Shown here piece by piece: positions 22,907 to 34,659 of a stretch of 64,000 nt of DNA. Within the stretch, counting starts at the first letter, position 1. Each line of letters begins with the position of its first letter. Below the pieces are notes generated by a model. That model had not been told where the DNA came from. It worked only from the letters and a program-made list of their open reading frames with translations, and searched no databases. Position numbers and translations under genes: made by a program. This DNA comes from Xenosphaeropsis pyriputrescens. Lineage: Eukaryota > Ascomycota > Leotiomycetes > Phacidiales > Phacidiaceae. Location: positions 1-64,000 of the forward strand of contig JAGKQE010000030.1 of NCBI GenBank assembly GCA_022609375.1, written 5' to 3'.

Positions 22907-25900
22907 TCATTTCTTTCCCTTCTTCTTGCCAGGAACGACTCTGAAGCCACTAGCAGCCTCTGGTTCCTTTGGTGGGCCCTTCTTGGCAACCTCGCTCCAT
23001 CCGCCAGTGGAAGATGCGCCGGCGGTGGAAAATCCGTTGCTGCCACCAATGCTGGCACTCTCAATGACGCCTTTCTCTGCGAGCTTGCGACGACGAATGA
23101 ACTCTTCGGCGAATCGTCGGCCGTCCATAAGCTGGGTAGCAGAGTAGACGCTATCGGCGATAATGGTTGGCTCAGCAGGGAGGATGAGGAGCGTAGAGAC
23201 GAATTCGTCAACTATGACAGTCAGTAGTGTTCGGGGTCTATTTGTGAAGGTGACTTACCATCCATGCCAGAGTTCAAGCCCTTTGCCAAAGATCCCTTAG
23301 CCCACTTTGTGAGCTCAGCGTTGGCGGCGTTAATAGCAGACTGGCCGGTTGGGGCACCCACAGTTGGAGTACGTGCAACGACAGCAGGTTTAATGACTTT
23401 GGCAGCCGGTGCAGTTGGAGTTACAGCAGTTGGGGCACGAGATGGAACTGAAGAGGCTGGACCAGTTGGGATCTTAACCTTACCACCAGCACCGACAGTA
23501 GACCAGGCAGCACCGCCAGCAGCTGGAGGTGGAGTAGCAGATGGCTTACTAGCGAGGTCGGCATAACGCTTGCCTCCTGGTACACCCTGTGGAACTGGGG
23601 AAACTGCTGCAGCAGTAGCAGCAGCAAGCTTTTGCTTTCGGACCTCTTCCTCTCTCTGGATGTCGGCAAGGGTCTTCTTGCTTGCAGCAGTAGGTGCAGC
23701 GGGAGCCTGAGCTTTGACGGCAGCTGGCTTAGCCCATGGAGAGGCAGTAGTAGTTGGGATTGATGGCGAAGCACTCGCGCCCCATGTAGAGGTAGTTGGC
23801 AATCCTGGAGCAGGAGCAGCAACGACGGTCTGATTGCGCATCTCCTGTTCAAGAAGCTGTCTTCGAGCTGCGGCAGCAAGCTCCTCGGCCTTGGCAGCTT
23901 TCTTAGCCTCTGCCTCTTGGATCTCCTTCAAGGATGGACCCTTTGGTGCCTCGGTTGGCTCCTTAGCCCATGGTGCAACGGATGGAGTCACAGCAGCAGT
24001 CTCCGGGGTCTCTGAGCGAGAACGGGCTTCGACGTTCAGAGCATCTGGCAAAGTGGATCTACCTCGCTGAGCGGTTGGTGCTGGCAAGGGAGTCGTGGAT
24101 TGGGGAGGAGGGGGGAAAGGCATTGGCAGTCCAACATTGACCTTCGCCCACGGAGACTCTGGTTGTGGAGCAGGAGCTGGAGATTGCTTGGCAGATGCGG
24201 CCTTCTGGACCTGCTGAGTCAAAGAGAGTACCTCTGGCTCTGGGGCCTTCTCGGCTATAGGTGGAGACTCTGGGCTCTCCTCCACTGGCTGTTGCTGCTG
24301 TCTCTGTGGTTGAGGCGGACCAATAGGCGCATTGGTGGCGCTTGAGGTTGAAGCGGTATCTTGTTCAGCATCATGTTGAGCTCTCAATTGCTCAAACTCG
24401 CGGAGGCGATCAAGACCTTGTTGACCCTGTGGCTCGTTCGTGCGAAACTGATCAAACCTGGCAGCCTCCTGCTCGAGTGCTTGCTTCTGAGCGAGAAGGG
24501 TAGCAACCTGCTGGGCATGGCGAGGATCTTGCTGGCCTGCACCTGGGGCAGCATTGAACGATTGCTGGCGATCTTGCAAGTTTAAGCGTGCCATCTCATC
24601 CTCACGAAAAAAATCCTGAGGCATGTTCAAAGACCCCTGTGATGGTGGCTGACGGATAGCATTATCAAAAAATCCAGCAACGCCCTGCCCAGGAAGTTGA
24701 GCTTGTGGTGGTATGCCAACAGGGGAAGTGATGTTTGAGAAGCTGGGTTGGCTCTGAAGGCTATGAGCACTTGAGTGATGGTGTAAGGCAGATGGGAGAC
24801 CTCCTTGAAGCTGCATCTGCTTCATATTTACCTGCTGCTGAGCAAGGAACTCTCTCTGGCGTGCCATCAGATATTGCTCCTCTTGCTTCCTTCTCTCCAA
24901 GTTGTTTTGCTGCTCTGCCGTAAGGGTAGTTCCGAAGCTTGGAAATGCTCCTGCAAACGGTGGCTGTACGGAGCCTGGCTGAGGAGGTGCGACCCCTGGG
25001 GTAACGGCAGTTGGAGCAAACGGTGCACCAGCTTGCGTAGTTGCTGGGCCATGAGGAACACCTATTTGAGGGACCAAGAATGGTTCGCGAGAGTTTCCAA
25101 TGCGGCGGATAAGCTGACCAAGGGGCTCAAACTCGGCATCTTCGACCTTCTTCACAGAAAGATCAGCCGTGAAAAATGAGGCTTTGTACCAATCATGCAT
25201 TTCAAGCCCAGACCATGGACCTTGGGTCTGACCTTGCGGATCAAGATAAACCCATCTCATCCTATCTGGCATGACCATAGTTCGCTGCTGGGATTGAGGC
25301 AGTTGACTCTGGGCAGAATCAGAAGACGCCTGTGATTGCTGTTTCTGCTGGCCAGGAATGTTTTGCGAAAACGGCAACCCAGAAGGTGCAGAAATAGGTG
25401 TCTGCAATGGACCAGAAGTCTGAGCAGCATCGGCTGAGTAAAAAGCACTTTGCTGGTTGTTGTTTTGGAAGAGATCCTCGAAGGCATTACGACCGGCCTG
25501 CATAGGGCTATCAGTCTGCCTTGGTGGCATTCCAAACACACCACCACGACCGACTGCTCCAAAGCCACTTGGTTGTCTCTGTTCAACCTCATTTTGGTTG
25601 TCGTGCTCAGCACCTTGCATCTGCGCTTGCATGGCAGCCGGGAAAAGAGATCCAAGTTTGCTACCACGTCCAATGCTGTGGTTTCCTGCCATGGGCCCTG
25701 GCCCGGCTCCGAAAGCACCAAGGCTTGGAGACTGAAGGTCACCCATTGGGCTGAATATAGATGAACCAAAAGCTCCTTGGAAACCCGATCTTTCGCGATC
25801 AGGTGTGCCAGTTGGGTTTGCACTTGTTGGCCATCCACTCAAGCTTCCAAGACCACCCAAGGAAGGGAAACCTTTAGATGGTCCAACGCTGGAAGTTTGG

Positions 25901-27687
25901 CTACGGTCACTTCCATCAAAAGCTCCTCCAGGGAAGCCACGCGACAGACCTCCAAAAGCGCTTGGTGGATGCTCAGGAATCCCGCCCAGACCCTGAAGTC
26001 GGCTTCCTGGGCCACTTCCGTGACTGGCGCTATCATCGTGATCGTCTCGTTCGGCTCCTGGTGGGCTAGCATATGGATTTGTGTCAACGGGGCTAAGTGC
26101 TTCTTGGCCCTGAGGAGTCTGCTGGCTCTGATCGCGACGTTGTTGGGTCAGATCACGGAAACCAGGCATCTCAGACATCCCGAAATCACCAGATACCTGT
26201 CTAGTCGGCGTATCGAGACCTGGAGCACGTCGCTGCGGGTTTAGAGGTGGACTATTATCCTGCCCACCGCCTAGAGCCGCACTACCACTCTGCGCATTGT
26301 CCTCGCTCAAAGAATCAGTGTCCACACGAGGTCTTGCTCTCCAGGATCTTGCAGTGTCCTGAGGTTTGGCTTGCTCAGCGGCCTTACTAGCGATATCATC
26401 TGAGCTATCCTTCGGCATGAGATGAGCCAGTCGGCTTTCTCCTCTCAGAGCACCGAATCCTGACCTCTTCTCTCCAGGAGTGCCTGGTTGAACAGTAGGA
26501 GTTGGCAACGCAAAACTGCCGAAGCTACCCATGCTCGGAATTCCAGCACTAGGTGGTCCAGTATTCCAGAGTGAAGATGCGCCACCGGCAGCACTTCCAG
26601 AAGTGTTGCTTCGCATAAGACCTCCGAAAGGCAATGATGACTTAGGACCACCATCCCGCCCAGGGCCCTCATCAGTGCTGTCCTCCTTTGGATCGTTCGC
26701 CTTGCGATTCAGGAATGGTGAGGATGCGAAGCCGCTCTCGTCACGTTGGAAGCGTCCATTACCGCTTGGTGAGGCCATCGAATTGTTGAAAGCGACATCG
26801 CTCGTCTCGCGGCGACGTGCACCAGGTCGATTCGCGGATGGAGAGTTGAGCTGCCCTTGCGCAACGCCTTTCTTACCATTGATACCAGTGTTTGGGATGT
26901 TGACATCCTTGTTGGTATTCTGTGGTGGCGGCTTCATAGGAGAGTTGACATCGCCAGCGAAAAGGTCCTTCTCCGTATGAGACATCTCCTCCAGCCCTAT
27001 GGGCTGTACTGATCCACTCGCATCCCAGCAGGCATCGGGGCCATGTGTGTTGTCCCTGGTGTCACTAGTCTTTCCCCAGCCTCTTCCGTTGGAACTGTTC
27101 GTGTTTCCTGGATCCCACTTGTCCTCGTACAATCGCGTAACGTTGCCGTTTGGCATTTCAGTTTGGGAGTGAAACTTGAAAATGTCGAGAAGCTGGTTCT
27201 TGGAGTAACGGCTGTCCATTTCATAGCTTGAGGATGGTACTGGAGGTACCTCCGTACTCGGGGTCGTCATGCCAGAATCTGCTGCAGACTGTGAGGAAGA
27301 CGTGAATGGGTTCGTCGAAGTTCTTCGAAGTGTCAGGGTCCCATTGGTAGACCTGTTATCCCTTCGAACCCTAACAGAGCGACCATCACCTGTTAGCCAA
27401 TATTCTTCGACAACGCAAGACGTGTCGCTATATTAAAAAACGGTCGATGGCGGCTATGAACGAAACAGTGAGGTTAATGGTGTCCCAGAGAAGGTCAAAC
27501 ATAGCGACAGGTTTCTGTTCGTATGTACGACGAGTGCAAATGACGGAGCTTCAAACGTGAATTAAGGGAACGGAAGTGCTCACCAGTCCCCGCTTCCTCG
27601 AGTTGAATCGCCCCTCGCATTTGGAGGACGATTTGTCGATTGACCTGCTGCTGCCGAAGCAAAGCTTGAAGGCATATTGGAGGGCAT
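22907..27687 (-). CDS. GYF-domain protein (Smy2/Syh1/GIGYF family)
   Basis: Exons are 27584-27687, 23259-27370 and 22907-23211 (1506 aa). Exon 1 gives MPSNMPSSFASAAAG and ends GSGDW; the junction makes DWVRRDNRS, using a GTGAGC donor, CTAAC branch site and GTTAG acceptor. The GYF domain is at about 738-790: WVYLDPQGQTQGPW, MHDWYKASFF, then a downstream acidic loop. The rest is Gln/Pro/Ser-rich and disordered, with a Glu/Ala coiled-coil near LKEIQEAEAKKAAKAEEL and a Lys-rich end (VVPGKKKGKK). GYF domains bind PPGF/PPG motifs. Smy2/Syh1 and human GIGYF act in translational repression and in resolving stalled ribosomes. RQT4, another ribosome-quality-control factor, is 5 kb away, though linkage is probably chance. 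Exon 1 assignment rests on frame and motif fit. Confidence 0.9.
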
Positions 27688-29115
27688 GATGAACGCTGGC
27701 TTGCTAAGAATCGCAAACGAAAGGGAAGTATTCGAATGTGGTCGTGTGTGAAAGTCGCGAAGATCGAAGAACGAAAGACGCGAGAGTTTCGCTTGGTGTA
27801 CGGGTAAATTTTCTGCGTGAAGTGGTTGATGGTATGGAGCTCGATAAAGGAACCTCGAGGGATATCGATTAGATGCGGGTGGTGAGATTGTGAATAGATT
27901 TGACTTCGGAGCGGTGGAGGGTCTCGAGCAGAGTGTTCTTTTGCACTGGCAGATTCGAAGAGTTCCATTCACAAGAATTCGACAGAGCAGAGCAAAGAAG
28001 CTCCACATTTGAATGTGGCCCTACCACAAGAGGCTTAGCGGCGAGTAAACTGCAGGAACCGAGAAGGCCTGACGTAGAAAAGAGGACGACACGATGAATT
28101 GGATTGAGTTGGATTGAGTTGAACTGAATTGAATGCCGGTTGAGATTGAGATCTCTTTTCAATGCAAATATGACAGGATTCGGCAGGACAAATGAGAAGC
28201 TACACTCATCTAATCTATGCACATTTTGCCCTTTTTTCTGCCCCTTGAGAACTGCCAATATAAATACAAATATAAATAAACATTAAAGGTGTCACGTACT
28301 CTGCCTTATTCTTTCGACTCTCAACGGCTGTGTAATGGTACGTGTCTGTATGTGCCAGTGCGTGTGCATGGTAGCACTCCTCTCCAAACTCGCCCTCGAC
28401 ACACGTGACCACATGTATTGTGTTCTTCTTCCTTTTCAAGAGATCTTCTGTAACACAGATTGTCTTTTATTTTAAGCTTCGTGGTCCGCACTTCAAGTAG
28501 GGATCTTTACATCATCTGTGTGTTTTGTGGTCCCTATGCTCCATGATCTGATCGTCTAAAGAAAGTCAAGAGACTGGGATATCGATTCATTCACAGACGA
28601 CATTTCACCGGCACATGATATTTGATTGTGCGCGTGTGTGGTGAGACAGATTTAATATTCATTCATGTAGTGCAATCATATTCACTCGGCTTTTTTATGT
28701 TGGAATTAAACGTGAACGTTGTTATGGCTCTTTGATAGTACTGTAAGTGCAAACATACTTGTAGCTCAAAACAACATCAGATCATTTCTTATCTTTCGTC
28801 AATAACCCAAAAAGGTAGTAGAGAAGCTATTATAAATGACGGCACTTACATAGGATATGGTGGATAACTACAATAAGATTAAAGACGAAAAGAAACTTCG
28901 TCTAGTAATCAAGGGTGTTAAGTATCTAGGTATCTACCTAGGTAGGTATGCTGTAGCCAAGCTTGGACTATGCATCTAACACAACTATCTTTGAGAATTT
29001 CCAGACAAGGTGAAAAGTACTGATAAATCGTGAATTGATGCTATTGATGTTGATAAAACGCAATATAGGTTGTTCTAGTTCATCGCTGAAAATGTGGATG
29101 AATTGGAATACTTAC

Positions 29116-29318
29116 CTGGTTTCTCCTGTCATCATCTTCCCAGTAATCGAACCATACTCGCTCTCTCTCTCACTATTGACCTCCGAGTCCATGATCTTCG
29201 ACAACATTGGGTGGTGAGAGAACAAATACTCTTGAACTTCTGGCACATCAGCATATGAAACAAGCATAGCAAGAAAAGGTCTCAAGAATTCATAGGACTC
29301 GGTCAATATGCTCGAGCA
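29116..29318 (-). pseudogene. orphan exon-like coding fragment
   Basis: The minus strand reads EFLRPFLAMLVSYADVPEVQ and YLFSHHPMLSKIMDSEVNSE with natural composition and ends at a perfect donor (AG, then GTAAGT at 29115-29110). Upstream sequence includes another open stretch reading TRSNPDAQIAWNLYGV followed by GTACGC. Nothing coding follows the donor toward 28500. It looks like part of a decayed or highly split gene. I do not recognise the family. Confidence 0.25.
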
Positions 29319-30162
29319 GCAATGCAGCAGAAACAAGCTACTCACCCTTTTACATCCACCTCAGGAACTCAAGAAGCCAGATCTTTCACGAACACAACTC
29401 ACCAAGTCTCATTCTGCAAAACTAGGAGACAGACACATAGGTACGTATTGTATCTTATCGATGTGGAGAACGCGTACCTAACGCCGTATAGGTTCCATGC
29501 AATCTGAGCATCGGGGTTGCTTCGAGTCTTGAATTGAGCTCTATTATTGACCTTCCTACCTATTAGGCAGCTCCAGCCCTACTCGGCTGGTATTGCCGAA
29601 TTCTGTTGTGCAGAGAGAATAGAGGGGTATTATTCAGCCTTGTGTATGCGTATATGCGTGTATGCGACGTCGGATGCAGCAAGTGAGGTGAGTGGGTGAG
29701 TGGGCAGAGCAGGCAAATGTCAATGAGAGGACAGTGACAGTCAAGAAGCAAATTCCTCCATCAACACAGCCACAGCAATGCCCTCACCTGTGAAGCATTT
29801 CCCGTTAATGACTGGACATGGCGTAATTGTTATGCGCAAGATAACTGCGGGGCTGAGGCAGAGTGCGTAATTCGCATTGCTCAGCTGATTTTCTCGATTA
29901 ATTGTGAATTAATTGTGAATTAAATACGAATTATAATGAATTATTATGAAAATTAACGGAAGAGGATTCGATTCAAAGGCGTTGTAAGCATCTCATGCGC
30001 AGGGATACATAGCTAACGACTAAGTAGCACCACCAACCAACGACCGAGGGAAGGGGACCCTTTCTCCGCTCCTGATCTTACCTGGACTACCTGGACTGAT
30101 CACCTAGGTATCCGTTCTAAGACAAACATGAACGGTCAGCATACGTAACGTGGTTCTTCGTG

Positions 30163-30175
30163 AAATATATAAAGG
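30163..30175 (+). promoter_or_regulatory. TATA box of the glycine-zipper gene
   Basis: AAATATATAAAGG lies about 100 nt upstream of the ATG at 30272, the expected distance for a TATA element plus a short 5' leader. A strong TATA box fits a stress-inducible gene. Confidence 0.55.
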
Positions 30176-30271
30176 CCAAGTAGCATCTCTCCCTTGCCTG
30201 TCATTTCATTTCCTCATTTTTGGACCTCCATCACTCATCTTTCTCTTCAAGAACACATCGTCCCACTCACC

Positions 30272-31030
30272 ATGTCTGCCAACGACTACTACGGTAGCAG
30301 CAGTGGCAGCAACTACAACCAAGGCCAGCACAACTACAACCAGCAGCAACCACAGCACGGTCAGAACCAGTCCTACAACCACCCAGCACAAGGCAGCCAG
30401 CCCAACTACGCAAGCGGCCAGCCAAACTATGCCGCCGGCCAGCAACAGGGCGCCGAAGGCGAGAGAGGACTCGGCGCAACGCTCGTGGGCGGCGGAGCAG
30501 GAGCCTTTGTCGGGCACGAGGCAGGCGGCGGCTTCCTCGGAACAGCCGCGGGAGTGATAGCGGGCGCCATCGGTGCCAACATGCTGGAGTCGCACCACAA
30601 GAAGAAGAAGGACGAGAAGGAACACGAATCGCAGCAACAGCAGCACCAATACGGAGGCCAACAGCAATACGGCGGCCAGCAGGGCTATGGCGGGCCACCA
30701 CAGCAACACCACGGCGAACACCACGGCGAACACCATGGCGGACACCATGAGCAGCGTGGATTCGAAGGACATGGCGGATACGGTGGCCCACCACCGGGTG
30801 GACCGGGCGGGTACGGACCTCCAGGTGGCTATGGACCCCCAGGAGGAGGCCCAGGCGGGTATGGTGGACATCCAGGCGGACCAGGGGGTTACGGACCCCC
30901 GGGAGGAGGCCCAGGCGGATATGGAGGCCATCAGCAGCAGCACGGACACCATGGACATCACGGTAAAAAACATCGCTCTCGTTCCAGCAGCAAGAGCAGC
31001 AAAAGTAGTAAAAGTTCAGACTCATCTTGA
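30272..31030 (+). CDS. glycine-zipper, Gly/His/Gln-rich protein
   Basis: Single exon, 252 aa. Residues 1-65 are Asn/Gln/Tyr-rich. Residues about 68-108 form a glycine zipper: GLGATLVGGGAGAFVGHEAG followed by GGFLGTAAGVIAGAIGANMLE. After a Lys-rich KKKKDEKE link come His/Gln repeats (HHGEHHGEHHGGHH) and three to four copies of a PGGPGGYGPPGG-type repeat, then an SRSSSKSSKSS tail. Fungal glycine-zipper proteins of this kind are usually small, membrane- or surface-associated and stress-responsive; the exact function is unknown. Two long antisense ORFs over it are composition artefacts of the GC-rich repeats. The ATG after CTCACC is preceded by a TATA box. Confidence 0.85.
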   Translation: MSANDYYGSSSGSNYNQGQHNYNQQQPQHGQNQSYNHPAQGSQPNYASGQPNYAAGQQQGAEGERGLGATLVGGGAGAFVGHEAGGGFLGTAAGVIAGAIGANMLESHHKKKKDEKEHESQQQQHQYGGQQQYGGQQGYGGPPQQHHGEHHGEHHGGHHEQRGFEGHGGYGGPPPGGPGGYGPPGGYGPPGGGPGGYGGHPGGPGGYGPPGGGPGGYGGHQQQHGHHGHHGKKHRSRSSSKSSKSSKSSDSS

Positions 31031-31768
31031 AGTAGGGTGGTAGGCTCTTCAGCCGTGGCCAGCGTTTCCCATGCGCATATACGAATTACACGGCCTATTT
31101 AGTACGGGGATTTGCATATGCACGTCCGATCTATATCGCATAAAATAAAATTATTACTATTACTATTGATGATCTCCTTATTTCTCGCTGATTATCGACT
31201 GTTGAGCTGTGGTCATCTCAATCCTTATCAACCAACTTGAAAATAAGTGAAGCGGATGAATTCAAGAGACCAAATGGTCTATTATGTTCCTGTTAGCAGT
31301 CTCCTGAGGGCATACGGGCACATTATACTTTACTCATGAAGGGAGCAGATGCTAACTCGACAGATAATAAAGATAGGAAGATACTCTCGAGCAGGTGGAA
31401 GGGACAGAAAATATTTGAGAGCCTATTTATAAACACAAGAATCCTGTGTAACTCATATCTATCACAAGGGCATTCAAGCCACAGAATTTGGGAATAATCA
31501 AATCATCATCACAATGTATTTAGCAAATATACATATATAAGACAGTGATCAAGTGTTCAATCTAAACCCACCAACATTGTTAGTACTACCCTATGAAAAT
31601 ACAAGAGGGCGTAAGCTCTAACATAACTCCATCCAGACCACGCATCTACAAAATTGCCTTGACCCAGTTCACAGTTTTTTCTGTTTTATCAGGCCCCCAG
31701 ATACCCTAGGATTTCTGAACACCACATGCCGTACAAGAAACTTAAACATGAAAGCGTGTTGAATAGTC
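31031..31768. other. intergenic, no gene seen
   Basis: AT-rich 3' flank of the glycine-zipper gene and upstream flank of the 5S rRNA gene, with no ORF of coding character. Confidence 0.5.
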
Positions 31769-31889
31769 ACATACGACCACAGACTGAGACATCTAGGGCA
31801 TCCCGTCGTCCGCTCTGCCATACTCAAGACTCAGATCGGTAGATTAGTAGTTGGGTGGGTGACCACCAGCGAACACCTACTGTTGTATG
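31769..31889 (+). rRNA. 5S ribosomal RNA
   Basis: The ends ACATACGAC and GTTGTATGT pair as helix I. Internal landmarks match Pezizomycotina 5S RNA: GGGCATCCCGTC, CCGCTCTGCC, and the near-invariant TTAGTAGTTGGGTGGGTGACCACCAGCGAA. It is followed by a T-rich run (TTTCTTTTTTGTT) as expected for Pol III termination. Dispersed single 5S genes are usual in this group. It differs from the usual sequence by an apparent 3-nt duplication (GTCGTCCGC instead of GTCCGC), and helix II (ACTGAG with CTCAGA) pairs imperfectly. It could be one of several 5S variants or a pseudogene copy. Confidence 0.85.
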
Positions 31890-32257
31890 TTATTTCTTTT
31901 TTGTTGTTGCTTTTGTTCTCTTTTGAGGCTTTTGATGTTGGGGAACGGGTGATGCAGCATCAACTCTTATACTGAGGCCGACATCAACAAAGTTACTCGC
32001 GCTCTCCCCTGAAGGTGGTCAGATCAGGTTTGAAGGGCTAAAAATGATAGAACTGATAGTGCAAATAACTCCACAATCTGTTTGAGCGTCGTCGTTATCT
32101 TGGAATCATGTCTTGTGCTTCGTCATGCAATCAGGAATTTTTACGCCGAGTCGAGATTTGGCACTTGACCTGTTGTCATGCAAAAGTAGGCATGGATAGT
32201 ATGTTACAGAGCAACAGCTTGTTTTATATCTGTCTCATGGTGATATCTGAATGCTCA
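31890..32257. other. intergenic, no gene seen
   Basis: Spacer between the 5S gene and the RQT4 stop codon. After the T-rich terminator nothing stands out. Confidence 0.5.
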
Positions 32258-33829
32258 TTATGATGATCCAACAGCATGTTCCTCCTCACCAAGCCTTCTC
32301 TCAGAAGTATCACCTCCATACATGCCGCCATCGAGGATAACGGCCTCGTTATCTTCCATGTCATCTTGCACCCGTCTCCAAGTCTTGTTCTTCCTCTCCT
32401 CGCCACCAGCAGCCTCTTTCTCCTTTCCCTTGCCAGCATTATAAACCGGCCTAATTAAACTGCCCATAAGCGGATTCTGACTGAAATTTGATTTACTCTT
32501 GCTGCCCCTCGGCTCAGCCAACGGCTGGTTATATCCGTCGTCGGGAGTCTCCACAATCTCATCATCCTCCTCCTCCTCTTTCCCAAACGCCTCTTCCTTG
32601 GTCACATACCCCATCTTCTTCACAGCCTTCCCACCCACCAAGTCAATGCTAACGACCTGCCTCCTCTTCTCCCACTCGGGTTTTGCATTCCATTCCTGCT
32701 CCCGCAGCACCTTCTGCTGCTTCTTCAACTGCAGCGCTCGCTCCTGCGGTGTGCTCCACATACTCTGACCAGCCTCAGGGGTATCGAAATCCGCCGCCTC
32801 ATCATGGACCGTAGTCCGCCGTGCATTCTGTGCCTGGAAGCCCAGCAAGCGATCCCTATGCAGCAGCGCCTTATCAGCAGCACTCTGGCTCGCCAACGCC
32901 TCGATAGCGGCGCCATTCCGATTCGCAAAGGGCGCGGGCGCCTTCGATATGTCGGCGCGCTTGTGCGCTGCGCGGTCCATGTTCATCTTCTCCCTGCCGC
33001 GCTCCTCGCGCAGCTCGCGGATCATGCTCTGGATCTCCGTGGCGCTCAGCAGTGGTGTTCCGCAGAATGTGCATGGCCCCAGACCCTCCTTCACGCAAAT
33101 CACCTTCCCGCAGTTCGTGCAGTTCGGCGCCGCCGCCAGGAGGGGATGGCGCGTGGCTATGCAGTTGCATTTCCGCTTCTCGGTGTCTTGCAGGCTGGGG
33201 TTTGTCTGGATTTCGAGGGAGCGGATGGCTGAGTCAAGTTCGTCGAGGACCTTAGATGCACCCTTCATGGACGTGCCGCCCGTGATGTTGATCTTGGTAC
33301 GCGGTGCTGGCGAGGCATTTCGGGAGTTGTTCTTGGAGTTTGTGGTGCTCTTCGAGGTCTTGGGGGGATCGGAGATCAAGGGCCCGGCTGCTGATGGAGG
33401 TGCTCGAACGGGTGCTTGGGCGGCTGCTGGCTGAGTTGAGAGCGCAAATGTCGATGCCGAACGTTTGGCGATATAGTCGTCCTCCTGCTTCTTATTGTAG
33501 ATATGTCCCTGAGCTGCATATGTATCCTGCACCTGGCGAGGTGGGGGTGTATGCAGCGGTGCTTTCTTCTTTTTTTGGCCGCGCACTGCTTTGGGGACTC
33601 CAGAAGATGCGGAGGGCGTAGGTGTTGGAGCTGGTGCCTGTGCTGGAGCTGGATCTTTACGGTGAGAATTGAAGGAGGATATGAATTCTATCGATTGTGA
33701 GGATTCTCCAAGTATGCTGTTGAAATGATCAGCGGCACCTTGTTTGGAGAGGGTGGCAGCATAATCGAGAAGATCTTGCAGATCAGACTCTGGCAGAGGG
33801 AGGAGGCGAGATAGCTGTGCCAATGACAT
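32258..33829 (-). CDS. RQT4: RQT4 / TRIP4 (ASC-1) zf-C2HC5 protein
   Basis: Single exon, 523 aa. Residues 1-50 (LSRLLPLPESDLQDLLDYAATLS) form a helical, CUE/UBA-like start. The zinc finger at about 221-262 has CNC, CTNCGKVICVKEGLGPCTFCG: the zf-C2HC5 domain that defines TRIP4/ASC-1 and yeast Rqt4. The C-terminal half is charged, with a QEWNAKPEWEKRRQVVSIDL-like block shared by fungal orthologues. Rqt4 is part of the RQT complex (with Slh1 and Cue3) that splits collided ribosomes. The first ATG is at 33829. The frame is open upstream and encodes a run of Asp (GAC repeats) but starts only with TTG, so that stretch is probably leader. Divergent from the aminotransferase gene. Confidence 0.92.
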   Translation of the reverse strand: MSLAQLSRLLPLPESDLQDLLDYAATLSKQGAADHFNSILGESSQSIEFISSFNSHRKDPAPAQAPAPTPTPSASSGVPKAVRGQKKKKAPLHTPPPRQVQDTYAAQGHIYNKKQEDDYIAKRSASTFALSTQPAAAQAPVRAPPSAAGPLISDPPKTSKSTTNSKNNSRNASPAPRTKINITGGTSMKGASKVLDELDSAIRSLEIQTNPSLQDTEKRKCNCIATRHPLLAAAPNCTNCGKVICVKEGLGPCTFCGTPLLSATEIQSMIRELREERGREKMNMDRAAHKRADISKAPAPFANRNGAAIEALASQSAADKALLHRDRLLGFQAQNARRTTVHDEAADFDTPEAGQSMWSTPQERALQLKKQQKVLREQEWNAKPEWEKRRQVVSIDLVGGKAVKKMGYVTKEEAFGKEEEEDDEIVETPDDGYNQPLAEPRGSKSKSNFSQNPLMGSLIRPVYNAGKGKEKEAAGGEERKNKTWRRVQDDMEDNEAVILDGGMYGGDTSERRLGEEEHAVGSS

Positions 33830-34659
33830 GATTTGGATATCTTTGCTGATGTTGTCGTCGTCGTCGTCGTCGAGTAACAACCCTTTGACGATTGGTAAAG
33901 TCTGAATAATATATAAACTTGAAATTCACATGCGTCATGCCGGGCGATTGCAGATGCTACGCGGATTCATCCATACAAGAGCTGTCTCGGTACAAGCTCA
34001 TTACGTACATATGTATATCAAGCAATTGATTGTTTCAACTAGGTACGCTCTATCTTGTGCTGTCCGTGCTTGCACATGGATAAAACTCGGGTTCCCTTAA
34101 ATCGCTCGAAGACATGACATAAGTCATAAGTCACAAGTCACAAGTTATTACCCTGTACCACTTTACCACTTTCTTTATATGATTTTCTCAACACTGGTTA
34201 GGTTTTTCTTTTCTTTCAATGTTTGGCTTAGAGGGGCCCTCTAAGGAGCAGTACCTTTGGGTACAAATTGCAACATAGAGGGGACGTTGTAACCTTGCCA
34301 GAGGTTTATAGGAATCTGTCTTTGTTCTTGATCAGTACTCTCTGGGAACCTAGGTAGGTATTAGTTAACCATTATTTTGATGTTTTTCGGTGCGGAATAA
34401 CACACTCCGCATAGCACAGGGTCCCCATAGAAAAAGTAACCGACGCCCTTCGAGGTGAGTCACTGTGTCTATCCTACTGTGATTCTGCATATATACATAC
34501 ATATATGAAAGCACTGAGATATCCGTTGCAAACACCTGATTGACCTCCTGCATACTTGTGCTTTCTTGCTATAATATTTTGGTTATCAATAGCACATACG
34601 AAGCTTAAGACTTTTATTCTTATTCTGTCATAAAGACCCCGTCCGAACAGCCAGTTGTC
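33830..34659. other. divergent promoter region RQT4 / aminotransferase
   Basis: No gene. It contains a GTC trinucleotide repeat (about 33851-33872) beside the RQT4 start and short AAGTCAC-type direct repeats near 34125-34145. Confidence 0.5.

Larger units (their letters stand above)
27688..30271. other. 2.6-kb intergenic region
   Basis: No complete gene. It holds the GYF-gene promoter, an imperfect GGATTGAGTT repeat (about 28092-28130), and long AT-rich stretches. One exon-like fragment lies on the minus strand at 29116-29318 (separate entry). The last 100 nt carry a TATA box for the glycine-zipper gene. Confidence 0.5.

Noticed and set aside
30206..31025. Two minus-strand ORFs of more than 250 codons opposite the glycine-zipper gene
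   Set aside because: They are mirror readings of the GC-rich Gly/Pro/His repeats, are full of Leu/Val/Ala or Arg/His runs, and the sense frame has a TATA box and a recognised zipper.
33840..33880. Asp-rich N-terminal extension of RQT4
   Set aside because: It begins only with TTG; the first ATG is at 33829, and the GAC repeat is more likely leader sequence.
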